DNA of 64,000 bases from Angiostrongylus vasorum (Eukaryota > Nematoda > Chromadorea > Rhabditida > Metastrongylidae): positions 620,001-684,000 of the forward strand of contig JADANN010000335.1 in NCBI GenBank assembly GCA_018806985.1, written 5' to 3'. A model generated the notes under the pieces. The model was not told where the DNA came from and did no database searches. It saw only the letters and a list, made by a program, of their open reading frames with translations. The first letter of the stretch is position 1; every line of letters starts with the position of its first letter. A program made the translations under genes and the position numbers. Positions 24,010 through 37,400 of this stretch are shown in pieces.

Positions 24010-24401
24010 CTCCCAACGGTTTACCGCGTCATCGTGGCTGCAAGGTGTTCCTGGGTGTTGGACTGCGATGTACAGCGGAGGGATTCGTCTCCCCCGGCAG
24101 GGTCTCCCAAGGTGAGAAGGAGTCCGGCGCTTCCATCAGGAGCAAGCCTAGCTAAGAGTAAACCAATACCAGGATCCACCACCGTCTTGGTATCAAAGTC
24201 ACATGGTGGTAAATCTCCCTCTGTTCCACAGAGGCTGCGACTGCCTGTGGTGGTGAAGACCTGGGGCAGACTTTGGCCAGGCCGACCTCAGGGTTCCAGG
24301 AAACCACAGTGGCTTAACCAGCAAATCTTCGAAAATTGGTGATTCTACTGGGGCCCGCACAACCAATGAGGACGGGCCATTCAATTATCAATTATCATGA
24401 A
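24010..24401 (+). repeat. SINE-like family D, complete with target duplication
   Basis: Starts CTCCCAACGG and ends in a simple-repeat tail (CAATTATCAATTATC). It is flanked by the 13-bp direct repeat GTCTAGCTCTCAC (23997-24009 and 24402-24414). A variable target duplication plus a short tandem tail indicates retroposition. Confidence 0.9.
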
Positions 24402-24414
24402 GTCTAGCTCTCAC

Positions 24415-25360
24415 TTCTTCAGTACATTTTGATTGCATAGTAGCACTCATAATATCCGTTATAACATCTTTCTTCGTAGACCTTCAGTCGTTGTATCCAT
24501 TGGAATCAAACTAAAAACACCAGGGCCTTGAACACATTCGGAGGAAAAATGTATATACCGCGTGCTAGTGTTTTTGGCATGCGGCGAATATATGTCCCTG
24601 TAGAGAACTTTCCATGATTTTCGACAACTTGTGTTTTCAATATGCCAGTGGGAAGAATCGCGTCGTGGAACGTGGGCTGAAATTTCATATAGTTCCGTAA
24701 CATTAGTCCCTGTTATCTTTCCACATGAACAAAATGATAGCGCAGCGACTCTGCATGGCCTTCAGTTTTCCTCTCTCTTTGGTTTTTTGAGTGATCTGCT
24801 TCTCGAGCTCTTTCTTATTCTGCTTTCTTGTGCCAATCAAATTTCAGAATCAAATGAAAAAAAAATCAAAGAATCAGAATCAGATCAGACAGAGATTTCC
24901 TTTGGAGAAATCTTTCATCCAGTGAGACAGACCCACATGCTAATCGTCAGTGTAAAGTGCTTCCCATTATAGTGTAAAGCGTGTCATGAGGTGCATGACT
25001 ACCATAAAAATGTACTGGTTCTCTGAATTCCAACAGAAACTGTTGACCCACACGATATTTGTTGCCGTCGAAGATCCAGAGGCTACCACGTTGCTTGGCC
25101 ACTTCCTGCCACTCATTATCGCTTTCATCTTCATCTTTCAGACCACTTTGTAAAAGCTGTTGGCTTGCTTGGAAATTGGTTTTCGGAAAACCTAGTGCGT
25201 ACTGTTTTCAGCTTGCTCTTTTTCCAGTTTCCATGAGGAGTTGATGGCAGGTTAAGCTAAATTCGTCTTGAGCCGTCATGATCCAACGCTATAATACTCG
25301 ATTTTTTATAAATAGCGTGTATAAAAATGGTAGGAGACTATACATGGAAATTTATTGTAC
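24415..25360. other. Intergenic stretch with possible orphan exons
   Basis: A plus-strand segment at about 25036-25147 follows an AACAG acceptor and reads as a hydrophobic, protein-like segment (VEDPEATTLLGHFLP) up to a GTAAAA donor. A minus-strand frame at 24506-24703 also looks protein-like (PTFHDAILPTGIL). Neither links to a gene model. Confidence 0.25.
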
Positions 25361-25742
25361 TTCCAAACGGTTTACCGCCTCATCTTGTCCTAGAGGTGTT
25401 CCTGGGTGTCGGACTGCGATGTACAACGGGGGGATTAATTCCTCCGGCAGGGGTCTCCCATGCTGAGGAGTCCGGCGTTTCCATCAGGAAGCCCAAGTAA
25501 GAGTAAACCAATACCGATATTCACAACAGTTCCGGTGTCAAATCTGTCGCATGGTGGGAAACCTCTGATCCGTAAAGGCAGCGACTGCCCGTGTGGTGGT
25601 GACGACTGGGGCAGACTTTGGCCAAGCTGACCTTGGAACTCCAGAGAAGCACAGTGGCTAAACTTGCAATACTCTGAAGAAATGAAAGTTGGTCTGGGGT
25701 CCGCACAACCAGTGAGGACGGTCGATCCAAACATCCAAATAT
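25361..25742 (+). repeat. SINE-like family D
   Basis: Begins TCCAAACGGTTTACCGCC and ends GATCCAAACATCCAAATAT, a diverged form of the family tail. Confidence 0.85.
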
Positions 25743-27065
25743 ATAATTACCTTAATTGATAACTATGTTTAGTTTGTGAACAGCATTTAGTCGTTTTTTC
25801 CTTCGGCATCAATGTTGTTAAGTCAATTATCGTACAGAATTGGCTGTTGTTTTTTTAAATTAAATATTTAAAGACACTGTTATATGTTCTTTATACATTA
25901 AGGGATCCACACTCATTATTTTAAGTGGAAGGTGAAGTTTTTTCGTTGTTTTCATCACGGACAAGATGAGGGTGAGGCCAGATCACTTTAGCGCTGCTTG
26001 GGTCCTATGTAAAACTGCAGTGCTTTGTGACATTAATTCATAAGTGGGGAGCTACAATCTACTAGGTTTGACTTACTGTAATGACGAAGAAGACTTTCAT
26101 TGCAGGAAGAAACAACTGATATGAACACTTAATTCGAACCATGGTGCTGTGATGAAGGCGAGTCCTCCGAAAAGTTAGCCATGACAAAGATTTATAAAAA
26201 CCTTGTCTAAAGTCATCAGTAGGCCAGAACAGAGATGAAGATGTTCTAGATTCATGAAAAATGCATAGAACAACATAGAGGTTGTTTTGAAAAATAAAGA
26301 CCTCAGAAACTATCGATGAAATACAAATACAAAAAGACACACATATGAAATATAATGCATAAAGGAGCTGAATGAGTGAGTGAGGTACAACGAAGAGCCA
26401 GATATCGTGTGCAAACGCTTTCGCCGGCATGAGACACTTTCGACTCATACGGCACAGGGCGAAGAATTCGGGTTCACCGCAAAAAGTGTGGGAATGGCCG
26501 GCATATTTAGGAATATAGTGAAGATTACTTGCTCACGAAGTTCCAAATGATATTGTATTGCAACTTATTCTGCCTATGTAAACTGTCTTTATACGTTTTT
26601 AAGTGCTGTAAGATACAAATGTTTTTTCTTACCTACGATCAGTGTAGTCTGTAATATTTTCTTAGTATCCTCTCAATAAGTAGTTTCTTAGCAATTTATC
26701 TGGTGAAGATAGCGCTGTATCTAATACATGACAACGGCTCTTTCCTCGCCACTCACTATATGCATTGAGCTCAAGTGATACCAGTCCATTTCCCCCACAA
26801 AGGATAACCTTGTACATTGTTTGTCTTTCTCGTCCTGTAATTGAGTTTTTTCTACGTATTTTTCGCCTATTTTGGTGACTTTTTTGTGTTCTGTTTGTTC
26901 TCTGCGTTTTTCCGTATACCTTTCCGTGATTTTGGAGCGGTTGCAACTCTTCTGTTCGGTGAAGGAAGACTCACGCTCCTTCCCATCACAATGCTAACCT
27001 CCTTCAGTAATCAGCTTTACAACATATGTTGAGTCCAGTTTACCGATTTTACATAGTTTCTGAGG
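25743..27065. other. AT-rich intergenic stretch
   Basis: The longest frame is a 128-codon minus-strand frame (26062-26448) with hydrophobic runs but no recognisable family, and I do not call it a gene. No repeat recognised. Confidence 0.35.
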
Positions 27066-27340
27066 CTGCGTGTAGCGCAGTGGACGGAGGCGTCCTGCGA
27101 TACACATAGGATCGACCCCCGCGCCCCAAGCTCACCAAGCCTTCCATTCCTCCGGGATTGGCAAATTGGCACTAGACTTGTCTGGGAGGATGGCGGCACT
27201 GGCTCGATACATCGATAGACCACCACGAGTCATTATAAAGGCCAGATATGCATTCATTCACCTCCAACGACACTTCATGAAGTCGAATGCATGGCGCATC
27301 CCTCAGGACTGATCAACGCCGAGAGCTTTATTCTTTTTTT
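27066..27340 (+). repeat. tRNA-like SINE, family A
   Basis: Head CTGCGTGTAGCGCAGTGG, box GGATCGACCCC, and tail GATCAACGCCGAGAGC followed by a T-rich end. Confidence 0.9.
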
Positions 27341-27910
27341 TAAATACAGTTTCTATTTCCACTAGTATTTGAACACGATGGGATTGAGAACCTGTGATGT
27401 TGTCTAAAGTGCACTGTGGAGAATCAATCCACAATCTGTGGTAGGCGATATCCTTGTACCTGTTCTTTACGGGAAACAGTCTCAACGCCAGAAAGAACTC
27501 GTACGAAGACATTTTCTTGTAAATTGTTAGATGTAGGAAATAAGTTTCCTCGGTCTAAATCGTCCACAGCTTCTATTAGATAAGCTCTCTGTTGAATATC
27601 ATTTGTTTATAGGATAAGTATATGGCAAAATAAGCATCTGTAAAGAAAATGTATTGGAATCAACAAGAGGGGTTTATTCTACCAGCTATCGCGCATATAT
27701 TGATATCAATGCATTCGGTTGTGTAGTATACAAATACGGTTGGACAATGTGAGACTATGGGTAGAAGCTGATCGCGCTGGGATCACCTCTATCAAAGCCG
27801 TCCATCGAAATAGACTTTACATCAACAGATTCATCGCAAGTTCTTTTTTTTCATTTTTCGCTTTCGTAAATATTGTACTTCATCGAATATAAGTATATTA
27901 CTTTACATGA

Positions 27911-28240
27911 ATACTTGGTACTTGATATTTAAATGGCCCATCTTCACTGGTTGTGCTGGCCCCAGCATAATCTTCATTTTTTCGGAGATTTGCTGGTTTA
28001 CCCGTTATGTTTCCCTGGAGTCCCTGAGGTCAGTCTGACCAAAGTCTGCCCCAGGTCTTCACCACCACAGGCAGTAGCAGCCCTTGTGGATCAGAGAGAG
28101 ATTTGCCAACGTGCGATTTTGATACCAGGACGATGGTGGATCCTGGTATTGGTTTACTCTTAGCTAGGTTTCTCGATTGAAACGCCGGACTTCTTCTCAC
28201 TTTGGGAGACCCTACTGGGGAGATGAATCCCCCCATTCAT
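27911..28240 (-). repeat. SINE-like family D, 5'-truncated
   Basis: Minus-strand copy. The tandem tail (ACTTGGTACTTGATA) is at the low-coordinate end and the body stops near 28240 before the family start, as expected for 5' truncation. Confidence 0.8.
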
Positions 28241-28503
28241 CTGTATCACCTGTTAAAGTATATGTGGGTACGTATATTTTTTCGTTGAATTTCATCCCTC
28301 ATCACTAGAACGGAAGCGTTGCCTCATGTGCTGTGTTCTGTTGCTATTTGTCCTTTATAATAGAACTTCGAGATATGTAACTCATTAAATCCGTAGGATT
28401 GCATTTATAGGCGTTAATTTCGACGTAATGATTGTCGTATATGGTTGGCTTCTTGACTTGCCTACTTACTTATTTACTTAACAGTTTGTTTAAAGGAAGG
28501 AGA

Positions 28504-31335
28504 ATGCCGAAAGACAAAAGAAGAGACGAACCAAATACCGAGTTGGATCATGTGGATCGAAATCTTACTTCATTAAATGGCATCCCTCGACTGTGTTAGT
28601 TTCAGGAAGCTCTCTTTTCTTTGTGTTTGATTTGAGGAATCAGTTCCTTCATTCTCTGTTTAGTAACCATCACCAGCGAGTTTTCTTTTTATCCAGAACT
28701 TTTTTTCGTACTTCAGTTGAGATGACTAATCTGACAAGGTTGACGCTCAGTCATAACAAGCTCACTTCCATACCACCAAACATCGCAGACTTGGAGAATT
28801 TGCAGGTTAGCTGGAATCAAATGTTCCCCTAATGTAGGAGATCGCTTGTCCACAAATTGATGAACCGTTAAACCAAACGTATCTCTATTGGTAAGAACCT
28901 TAAATTAACACATAGCGTCCATGGCTGGTTTTTCAGCAACTGGCGATCATTTCTCGGTCACCAAAGTATTTGAAGAGTTGAAAATTTCACATTTGATAGG
29001 GCATGCTATGCTCTATCGCCGTAATTATATAACTTTTCAGAAGTATTTATTAGGGTTTATATATATCTAGACTGGGAATCCTCAAGAAAATTGAGGGAGA
29101 ACAACCAACATTAAGTTAAGGTTAAGATTGTGAGTATAACTGAAAGCCTCAGCTTAACTGGATTCATTGCCGATTTGGGCTCCCCAGATCAATCCCTCTG
29201 ACGGGTGATTGCTGATGGCAGAGATCGATAGAACTAGCTGAGAGACAGGCGAAACGAAGGACCCGCATTGTGTGGTGGTGAACGCGTTACTCCCCGGAAA
29301 GGACAATAGCGCATTCGTTCCATACCGCAGACACCTGCGGTCCGGAGTTTTGCAAATATCTCAGCATCAATGAAGTTATACTCCGCAATATACCATGCCA
29401 TGAAAAAGAGTAGGCAGTAAATAAAACTGTTAAGATTGTGATTACAACCGACAGTTTCGAAATTTCCAACGCATGAACAGTAGCAGAAAGTATGAGTAGT
29501 GCATTGGTGTACACCGTCGTGCTCTGCTGAGTGGAACGGAGCTCGTACATTTGTTTCCATGTTCGAAATACGAGCTTAGACGGTTAACAATGGTTTGATG
29601 AATATATGTGACGTCTTCTAGAAAAATCAGAATTTCGTCATTGAAGAATAGGAGGTTGTCTGCTGTTGGTAAGAATCTACAGATTCTAAAGATTTTTATT
29701 CCAACTGGTAAGATTTTGCATGAGTTGAGATATGCTGTTGCTGTAATGCCGTTCATTACGCTGTAGATCCACCCTACGAAGGCCATGGTTCGACTGTTTC
29801 ACATCTCTCCAGGAGGGGGAGGGTCGGAGACTAGTACCAGACTTAGTTCTGATCTGACTTCTATCTCTGATGATGCACATGGGAATGGCGTAGCACAGCT
29901 GTTCCAGGATGCCAGGGAGCATCATTTTGATCAGCATTCAACCACATTCGTGACGAAGACGGGAAATCCTAAAGCAGCAGTCGAACCCAAAGTCAGAGAA
30001 GTTCGAAGACCATTGTGAATTGTGGAAGCGAGGAAGCGAATCGAAATGCGAGAAAGTAGTTGCTTGAAAAGTAGGACTTCTTACTCTACCAAGAAAACTT
30101 TCTGATTTTTTGGAAGCAACGGAACTTATTCTTGGGCTTTTCTTAGTGCTCGTATATTATACATGAAAGCAATTAAACAATTGGGATTTCGTGCAGAAGG
30201 ACGTGATGGTGTTCCTCAATACATCTCCAGTTTTTTTGCTGCAACCGCTTTTGCATTGGGAATTTTGAAAATTCTATTTTCGAAAGAAAGAGAAACTGGA
30301 AATCTCCTTTCTAAAAAATGGAGAAAGAGAAATCTCCTGACTTTAAATCTAATTTAAGAAAGCAAAAAAGAAGCCATTAGAAAAGTGCAGGTAATGAATT
30401 ATTCGAGGCTCAAGAGATTGAACCTATGTAGTAGCTATTTTTTTCCGTAATCATTTGATGAGATGATATCATATTGGTAGATTTTTCTTACGAGGGACCT
30501 TTGGTTCAGATTCTCACATTGTGGAATAACCAGATCGATGAACTACCGTCTTCGATTTCAAGCCTTTCCAAGCTCCGCATTCTGAACGTGGGGTCAGTTT
30601 ATACATTATACGTACTATACTCTTGTTTGTAAAGGTTTCTATCTATCACTTAGGATGCTTTCATTTAGCATGAACCGCCTCAATGTCCTTCCTCGTGGTT
30701 TCGGGTCATTTAAATCTCTGGAAATTCTCGACTTGACGTACAACAATTTGAATGAGAGGAGTCTTCCTGGAAATTTCTTCTTTATCGGTGAGTTTTTCTC
30801 CATTAATGGTACTACTTGTTAATATCATATTTTTTCGAAAGGGAAGAACCATTCCCATCCGGTTAACGGATATCTCCAATGGTTATGCTTTGGCTTGTAA
30901 AGTGGTGGTCGTTCTTGTCGTTATGAAACTTTGAAAAAGATAGAAGTGATATTGTATGTAAATAATTAAGTGGAGGAATAAGTAAGTTACATGTGATATT
31001 TTTTCGACATTGTTACTTTATTTACATGTACATATGATATTCTCTAAACCCTGATTCATATCTGCAGTGGTTAGAAATGCGCTGTAATACACATTTGGTC
31101 ATTGTTTCCAGCGTGCGCCGTAAACTCACCATGCTTTCCACCTCGCAAAATTCGAGAATTTAATACCAGATTTGTCTGGGAGGATACAAACACTAAACTG
31201 ACACATCAGCAGACCACCAGTAGTCACTTTGTAGACTAGATATCCATTAACTTGTGTTGAACGGTGCTTATTGAAGTCGAGTCCACCGCGCATTTCTCAA
31301 GGATTCACCAATGCTGAACGCTTTATCCTTTTTAT

Positions 31336-31377
<42 letters not shown>

Positions 31378-31403
31378 CATGTATACGTATGTATATACAT
31401 ATA

Positions 31404-31454
<51 letters not shown>

Positions 31455-34400
31455 TCAAATTGTATAAGCTAGGTTGACTCTTTCTTTGTAGTTCTTTTCT
31501 AACACTTATTTTGCAATGAATTTAAACTAAAACGATGCTCTGAAAGCATGAAAATCCACTGGTTTTGCTTAATATGGCTAGGCTTGAACGTGAAGCAGTG
31601 ATGGCAACTCGAAAATTTGTGGAAGCATGGGTTAGGGAAGAGCTTCCGTACGCGAAGTGCTCGTAAGGTTTTCTACCTAATATATGAGGCTTGGTGACAG
31701 AATGTCGTGAACGCCTTCAGGCAGTGACAACGACCATGTGAAACCAACAATTGAATCTGCTACTCCAAAACTTTACGGGTTGTAGAGACTGTCCGCAACT
31801 TAGTTTACATTAGAAGGTGGTTATGATGTCTTTTTTCTTTGTCGACAGGCGGGATCGTGTAACACAGCATCTTTAATATTAGAGGAACGAGATGCGAATC
31901 AATATCATGAAGTGATGAAATCCTACAAACATTTCACCAAATATATTCTGACATTCGCAGAAAGGATTGTCCTTTCACGATACGGTGCTCGACTTTGTTT
32001 TGAACGATCAACGCTTCAAAAGTTGAATGGGTTGAATTACGTATCTCTGCCTCACTAACCATACTCATCAGACCTCGTGCTAACCCACTACCACTTTTTT
32101 CAAGCATCCCGACAAGTACTGACTCAGAAACTCTCCAACAACCTAACCGTTGCTGAAAGTGTCATTGGAAAGTTCGTTGCATCCAAAATGACTTAATTCC
32201 AAGCTACCCGGAATAAAAAATTTTGAACAAAATTGCTTCTTGTCTGGAAAAAGTATGCTGTAGGTTCAGGTTCTTCTTTCGATTAATAAAGTTGTATCTG
32301 AGATTTGTTATGACATTTCAAAGTTGTCGTTCAAAATCGGCCATTATTTTCTCATTTCTTGCGGACCAATAATTAGAGCCATCTGGCATCATTTTCGAAG
32401 AGATTTCTGTGATTGATTTAGCTTATATTTGCGTGATCATAGTCTATTTCGTGATGAATACATGCTTTGTAATAAATTTTGGAAATCCTAGAAATCCAGC
32501 AAAAATGTTCTTCGTTGTCCTGCACATGCATATTCCACTGTTCCTGATAAGACCACTTCCTTAATTTCAGAGACTTTGCGAGCACTCTATCTGGGTGATA
32601 ATGACTTTGAGATGCTTCCTGGAGATGTGATGAACCTTCGTAACCTTCAGGTACTTTGAGCGTTCTTGGAATTTTCAAAGCATTAAATTGGTGTGGAATG
32701 AATATGGGAGGAATTACAAAGACGATGCTCAGATACTGGTTCTCCGTGACAACGATCTGCTAACAATTCCACGAGAAATTGGCCATTTGACTAATCTTAA
32801 AGAACTGCATATTCAAGGTCAGTATGTCCCAATGCGTATATTAACTCGACGGTTTTCTAACATGCCACTTCTAAGTTGACGTTTTAGAAATAGCAAAAGC
32901 TTGCAGTTGTTTGCAACAGTTTTCAATCCTTAATTGTGTAAATCTTACGAATTGCCCTTGTTGAGCTGATGCGGGGTTGGTATCAGTTGTTGTTGTGATT
33001 CGATAGCTGATGTTTCGGCGACTTCATCGACTAAGCTTATTTTATGTAACGGCAGCAGTATTCTTCGGTGAATTATCTATAGTACTAATGAAGATTTATG
33101 GACGCCGCTTTTGTTAAAAACTAATCACCGTTTTGTAAGACGTGAGACCACCTGTATTTTGTTCACGTTGGATGATTAGTGAAGTCTATCCATATCCAAA
33201 AGTGAATCTTTGAAAAAGTGTGCCAGGTCGATATCTCACATACGATAGTGAGGCGTTTCTTATTTCCGATTCATTTTTGGATTTCTGAAATTTCTCCAAA
33301 ACTCTTCAAGAGTTTTGTGCGTTGACGTTTTTGATTCCTCCACCAGGATCGTGGCAGTCGTTTCAAAATTCATCAACGTTGTGCGTCTCACACTTTACAA
33401 AACGATGAGTGGTTTTTTAACACCGCTGCGTCCACAGATCTTCATTGGTACCACAGGAGACAGTCCACCGAATAACATGGACAGCGTTACATGAAATATG
33501 TCCAGTTTGTGAGGGAAGCGAAGCTGCCGGTACGTCAGCCATCGAAGCACAACAAAAAATAACTGATATCAACCTCGTGTGAGCTCACCAAGGGCGGTTC
33601 TTGAGATTTACACATTTAATTTGTTAATGCTGAAGTTTATAGAAAGTCAGTCTTTTGAGTTTCAAAGCAGTGAAATGAAATAGTAGTCGTAGTCTCCATA
33701 TATTAATGTGTAATCCATATCATCTCTAAATAGCATGAAAATTTATGGAAAGGTTCCAGGTAATAGGCTCACCGTGCTACCTCCTGAGCTTGGAGCGCTA
33801 GATTTAATAGGAAACAAGCAAGTGTTCAGACTGGAATACAATCCATGGGTAGCGAATATACAGGTAGGTGTCCCGACAGAACTAAAATAATTCAAACCCT
33901 CAGTAATTTATTCATAATAAGTGAATATGGTTGTGGAAATTTCTATATTACAGAGTCTTTAGCTTCGCTCGCTTTTCATACAATATTGGTTACCTTTTTT
34001 TAAAAAAATATGTGGTTTATGTTATCGAGGCGGGACTTTTTGTAACGGGTTAAAACCTTAAATCTCTTTGGATCAACGAAGGTGTGACAATTAGACGATG
34101 AGTTAGTACATTAACAATACGTGTTACGTAACTAACGTTGAATGATATGTGTACCGAGCGAAGACGCTCAGTTAATGAAGTTCTTTGGGTGGGCGTGTAT
34201 TCAAGCACATTACATTTGACGCATGAATTTTTGAACGAGGTCAAAAAAATTTTGAATGGGTCAAAGTCAAAGTCACGTTGCTTCTTAAATGGCTTTCAAA
34301 CTTGATATAGAATAAGATACCACAGTCAAAAAACCCAGGACTGCTGAAGAACATTAATAACGCACTCATTCTCTGTGAGTCCCCTCTTATTCATACATGG

Positions 34401-37400
34401 GTAGAATTTTTGAGTACTGAACATGTACTCTATGTTTTGTTTCGGATTTTTTTCCAGTACTTATACTGTGAGTTCGTCTACTGAGTAGGTTCACTCAGAA
34501 GGACCATTACTGAAGAACATATTATTAATACACCTCTGATTTACATGCTTTACCAACTTATCGTAGATAGGGAATTCACTACCTTTCTGCCAACAACGTA
34601 TTCATTGGCTGGCAGTGATCAGGAAGCACTGGTGTCAAAGTTGGAGGTTGTACTCTTCTACTGGAGGGCGCCATAATGGAATGGACCACATTATAAGAAA
34701 TTTAAAGGTTTTTTTACACAAATGATATCGCTGCTACCGAAAAAATTTTATACGGGATCACAGCATCGCTTCTTTTGGACAAAATTCCTTTTTCCCAGAA
34801 CAGTCTCAAAATCCACCAAACAAAACCCAAAAACCGCTGTGAATTGAGATTTGCTCAAATTATTAGCCCTTTTGAGAGGGTGCCATTGTCGAAGACATAG
34901 ATGGAGAAAAAGCAGCTTTCGAACACTTTCACATTAGTGCTGGAAAACCGAGAATTTGAAAACCACCAAAGAGTCATCTGTTTCCAGAAACACTAGAGCT
35001 GGTACGACAACGTGGAATCACACGTGTCATAAGCAGTCACCACCACAAAGCGTTAAGCAGGGTATCCACCACGCCAGCAAGACTAACATAGTAGCGTTTC
35101 GGTGTCAAAAAGTAAAAGTAACAGGCGGGGTGTTCACACGCTGCCTTTCAGAATTGCTTTCTAATCAAGAGAAGACCAAATCGATCATTTCGTTGAATTA
35201 GCAGGAAGCATTTTTCACATCACACAACTTTGACAACTATGGCTCAATTCACTTAGTGTCTGTCGTCTGCTAGAGTTATCCCCAAAACTGTTCACAGAAC
35301 CTTGGACGAAGGAAAGTCATGCGGGGGAAGCAGACATTCGAAAACGATCAGGGATAGTAGTGTTGTGGCGTTGAGCTGACAACTTTATATGGATACCAAG
35401 TCGTTAGAAGTATTACTCCTTGTAGCAGCGACGCGAGTCTTTTGTGTGTAAATCGCTGAGTCGAATGCCTTCAGACACTGGGTTGCAACTTTTATGGTTA
35501 TAGTAACAATAACAACAATAACAGTGGAGCGAAATATATAGACGAATTGAGCGAGATGAACGGACTGGATGAACACTGGACGAGCACTGAGAAAGCTAAT
35601 TGATGGGTTGCTCATATTCGTTGAATGATGGGGTGTGGTGAGGCTAGAATAGATGAAGACATCTAACTTCAACGAAGCTGAGATATTTGCAAAACTCTGG
35701 ACCGCAGGTGCCTATGGTGGGGAACGAACGTGCTATTGTCCCTTTCCGGGGAGTAACGCGTTCACCACCACACCATGCGGGTCCTTCGTTTCGCCTGTCT
35801 GTCAGCTAGTTCTATTGATCTTTTTTATACCCTGCCATCAAAAAACAGTAGGCAGTAAGTAGAAAGGTTAAAATTGTGATTATAACTGTAGCCTCAGCTT
35901 AACTGGGTTCAGTGCCGATTTGGGCTCCCCAGATCAATCCCGTTGACGGGTGATTGCTGATGGCAAAAGATCGATAGAACTAGCTGAGAGACAGGCGAAA
36001 CGAAGGACCCGCATGGTGTGGTGGTGAACGCGCTATTCCCCCGGAAAGGACAATAGCGCGTTCGTTCCCCACCATAGGCACCTGCGGTCCAGAGTTTTGC
36101 AAATATCTCAGCTTCATTGAAGTTATATTTCGCAATATACCGTGCCATCAAAAACAGTAGGAAGTAGAAAGGTTAAAAAAAAGATGAAGCCATAGTTTGC
36201 TAAGAGGTGTCGGGAAGTTTCTCAGAGAGTACAATCTGATAAGGCGAGATGCAACACATAATACTGTAGCTGCTAGCGTCTACATGAGATAACAGTTAGC
36301 GAATGGTTTTACGTACGGCTCGTCAGACCTTCATACGAAAGTTTACAAAGGACATTGCCCTTATGAGAGACTAAGCAATTTGATGGGTAGAGAACATTCC
36401 ACATTTACGAAGAATGTTGTCTACAAGTAGATCACATTTGCACATTATCGAAACTCTGTAATATAAGGAGAGTGCAAGACCACTTTTGTCAACTTAAAAA
36501 GGCCTTTGACTCATTTGAGACAAAAGAGGTCATGGAAGCTGTGCACAGCCAGGGTGTACCTTCTCAGTAAGTAAAAGCTCCTTTTGAGCTATATTATTGC
36601 TTGACAAGCAGAATTGCATCATACACCGTTTTTCCATCGGTATGCTGAAACTTAAACAACGAAAAAGGAAGTCTGAAGTGAAGACTTATATCGATAGTAT
36701 CGATATATCGATATCGAGATTTTGTGTGCCGCAATATCGAAAATCTTGTGAGCCAGAGTAGAGGACCACCGTTTTAGTTGATTTGATGGATTTTTGCACG
36801 ATGATTCTGAAGGTTAATCACATGCTCTTGCTGCTACTAGAACAAGTCAACAAGCCCTTAGACGACCAACAGCAGGACCGATGATGTAGATGTGAGACTA
36901 ACTAGCAGAGGTTGATAGCGCTGTGACTGAGTAATTTTCGTCACTTAGAATAAGCAGAAATGTGCCAAAATAGAAGAATTCCTATAAAGGCATGGCTGGT
37001 ATGCAAGAGAAAAGAGCATAAATTATTAAGAATTCACAGCGAAGACTACAAGAAGTTGGTGGGGTCATATTTGAGTGGGCGTTTCGAGCTTATGTGCAAC
37101 GCATATAACTGAAAAAGCGTAATGTTACTTGACATTTTTCCAAAAATTAGATTAGGATATCAGGATTGAGTGGAGGAATTCACAGCAATTACAGATAAGT
37201 TTTTTTGAATCCCACATTTCCGTTTCTTGGATCTACATCTTCAGCTTTACATTAAATACATCCACGATCCTGTACTACTCATATGTTATATTTTCTTTCC
37301 AGCTTATCCTTCTGATTTTTTTACCACACAGGGATTTTCTTCTGCCATATTTTTCCTTCAATCGCTAGCTTTCCTACGTATCCTACCAAAGATGTTGTAT

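Noticed and set aside
26062..26448. 128-codon minus-strand open frame with hydrophobic runs, possibly a chemoreceptor
   Set aside because: No receptor motif, no splice context, and one frame of this length is expected by chance in 64 kb of AT-rich DNA.
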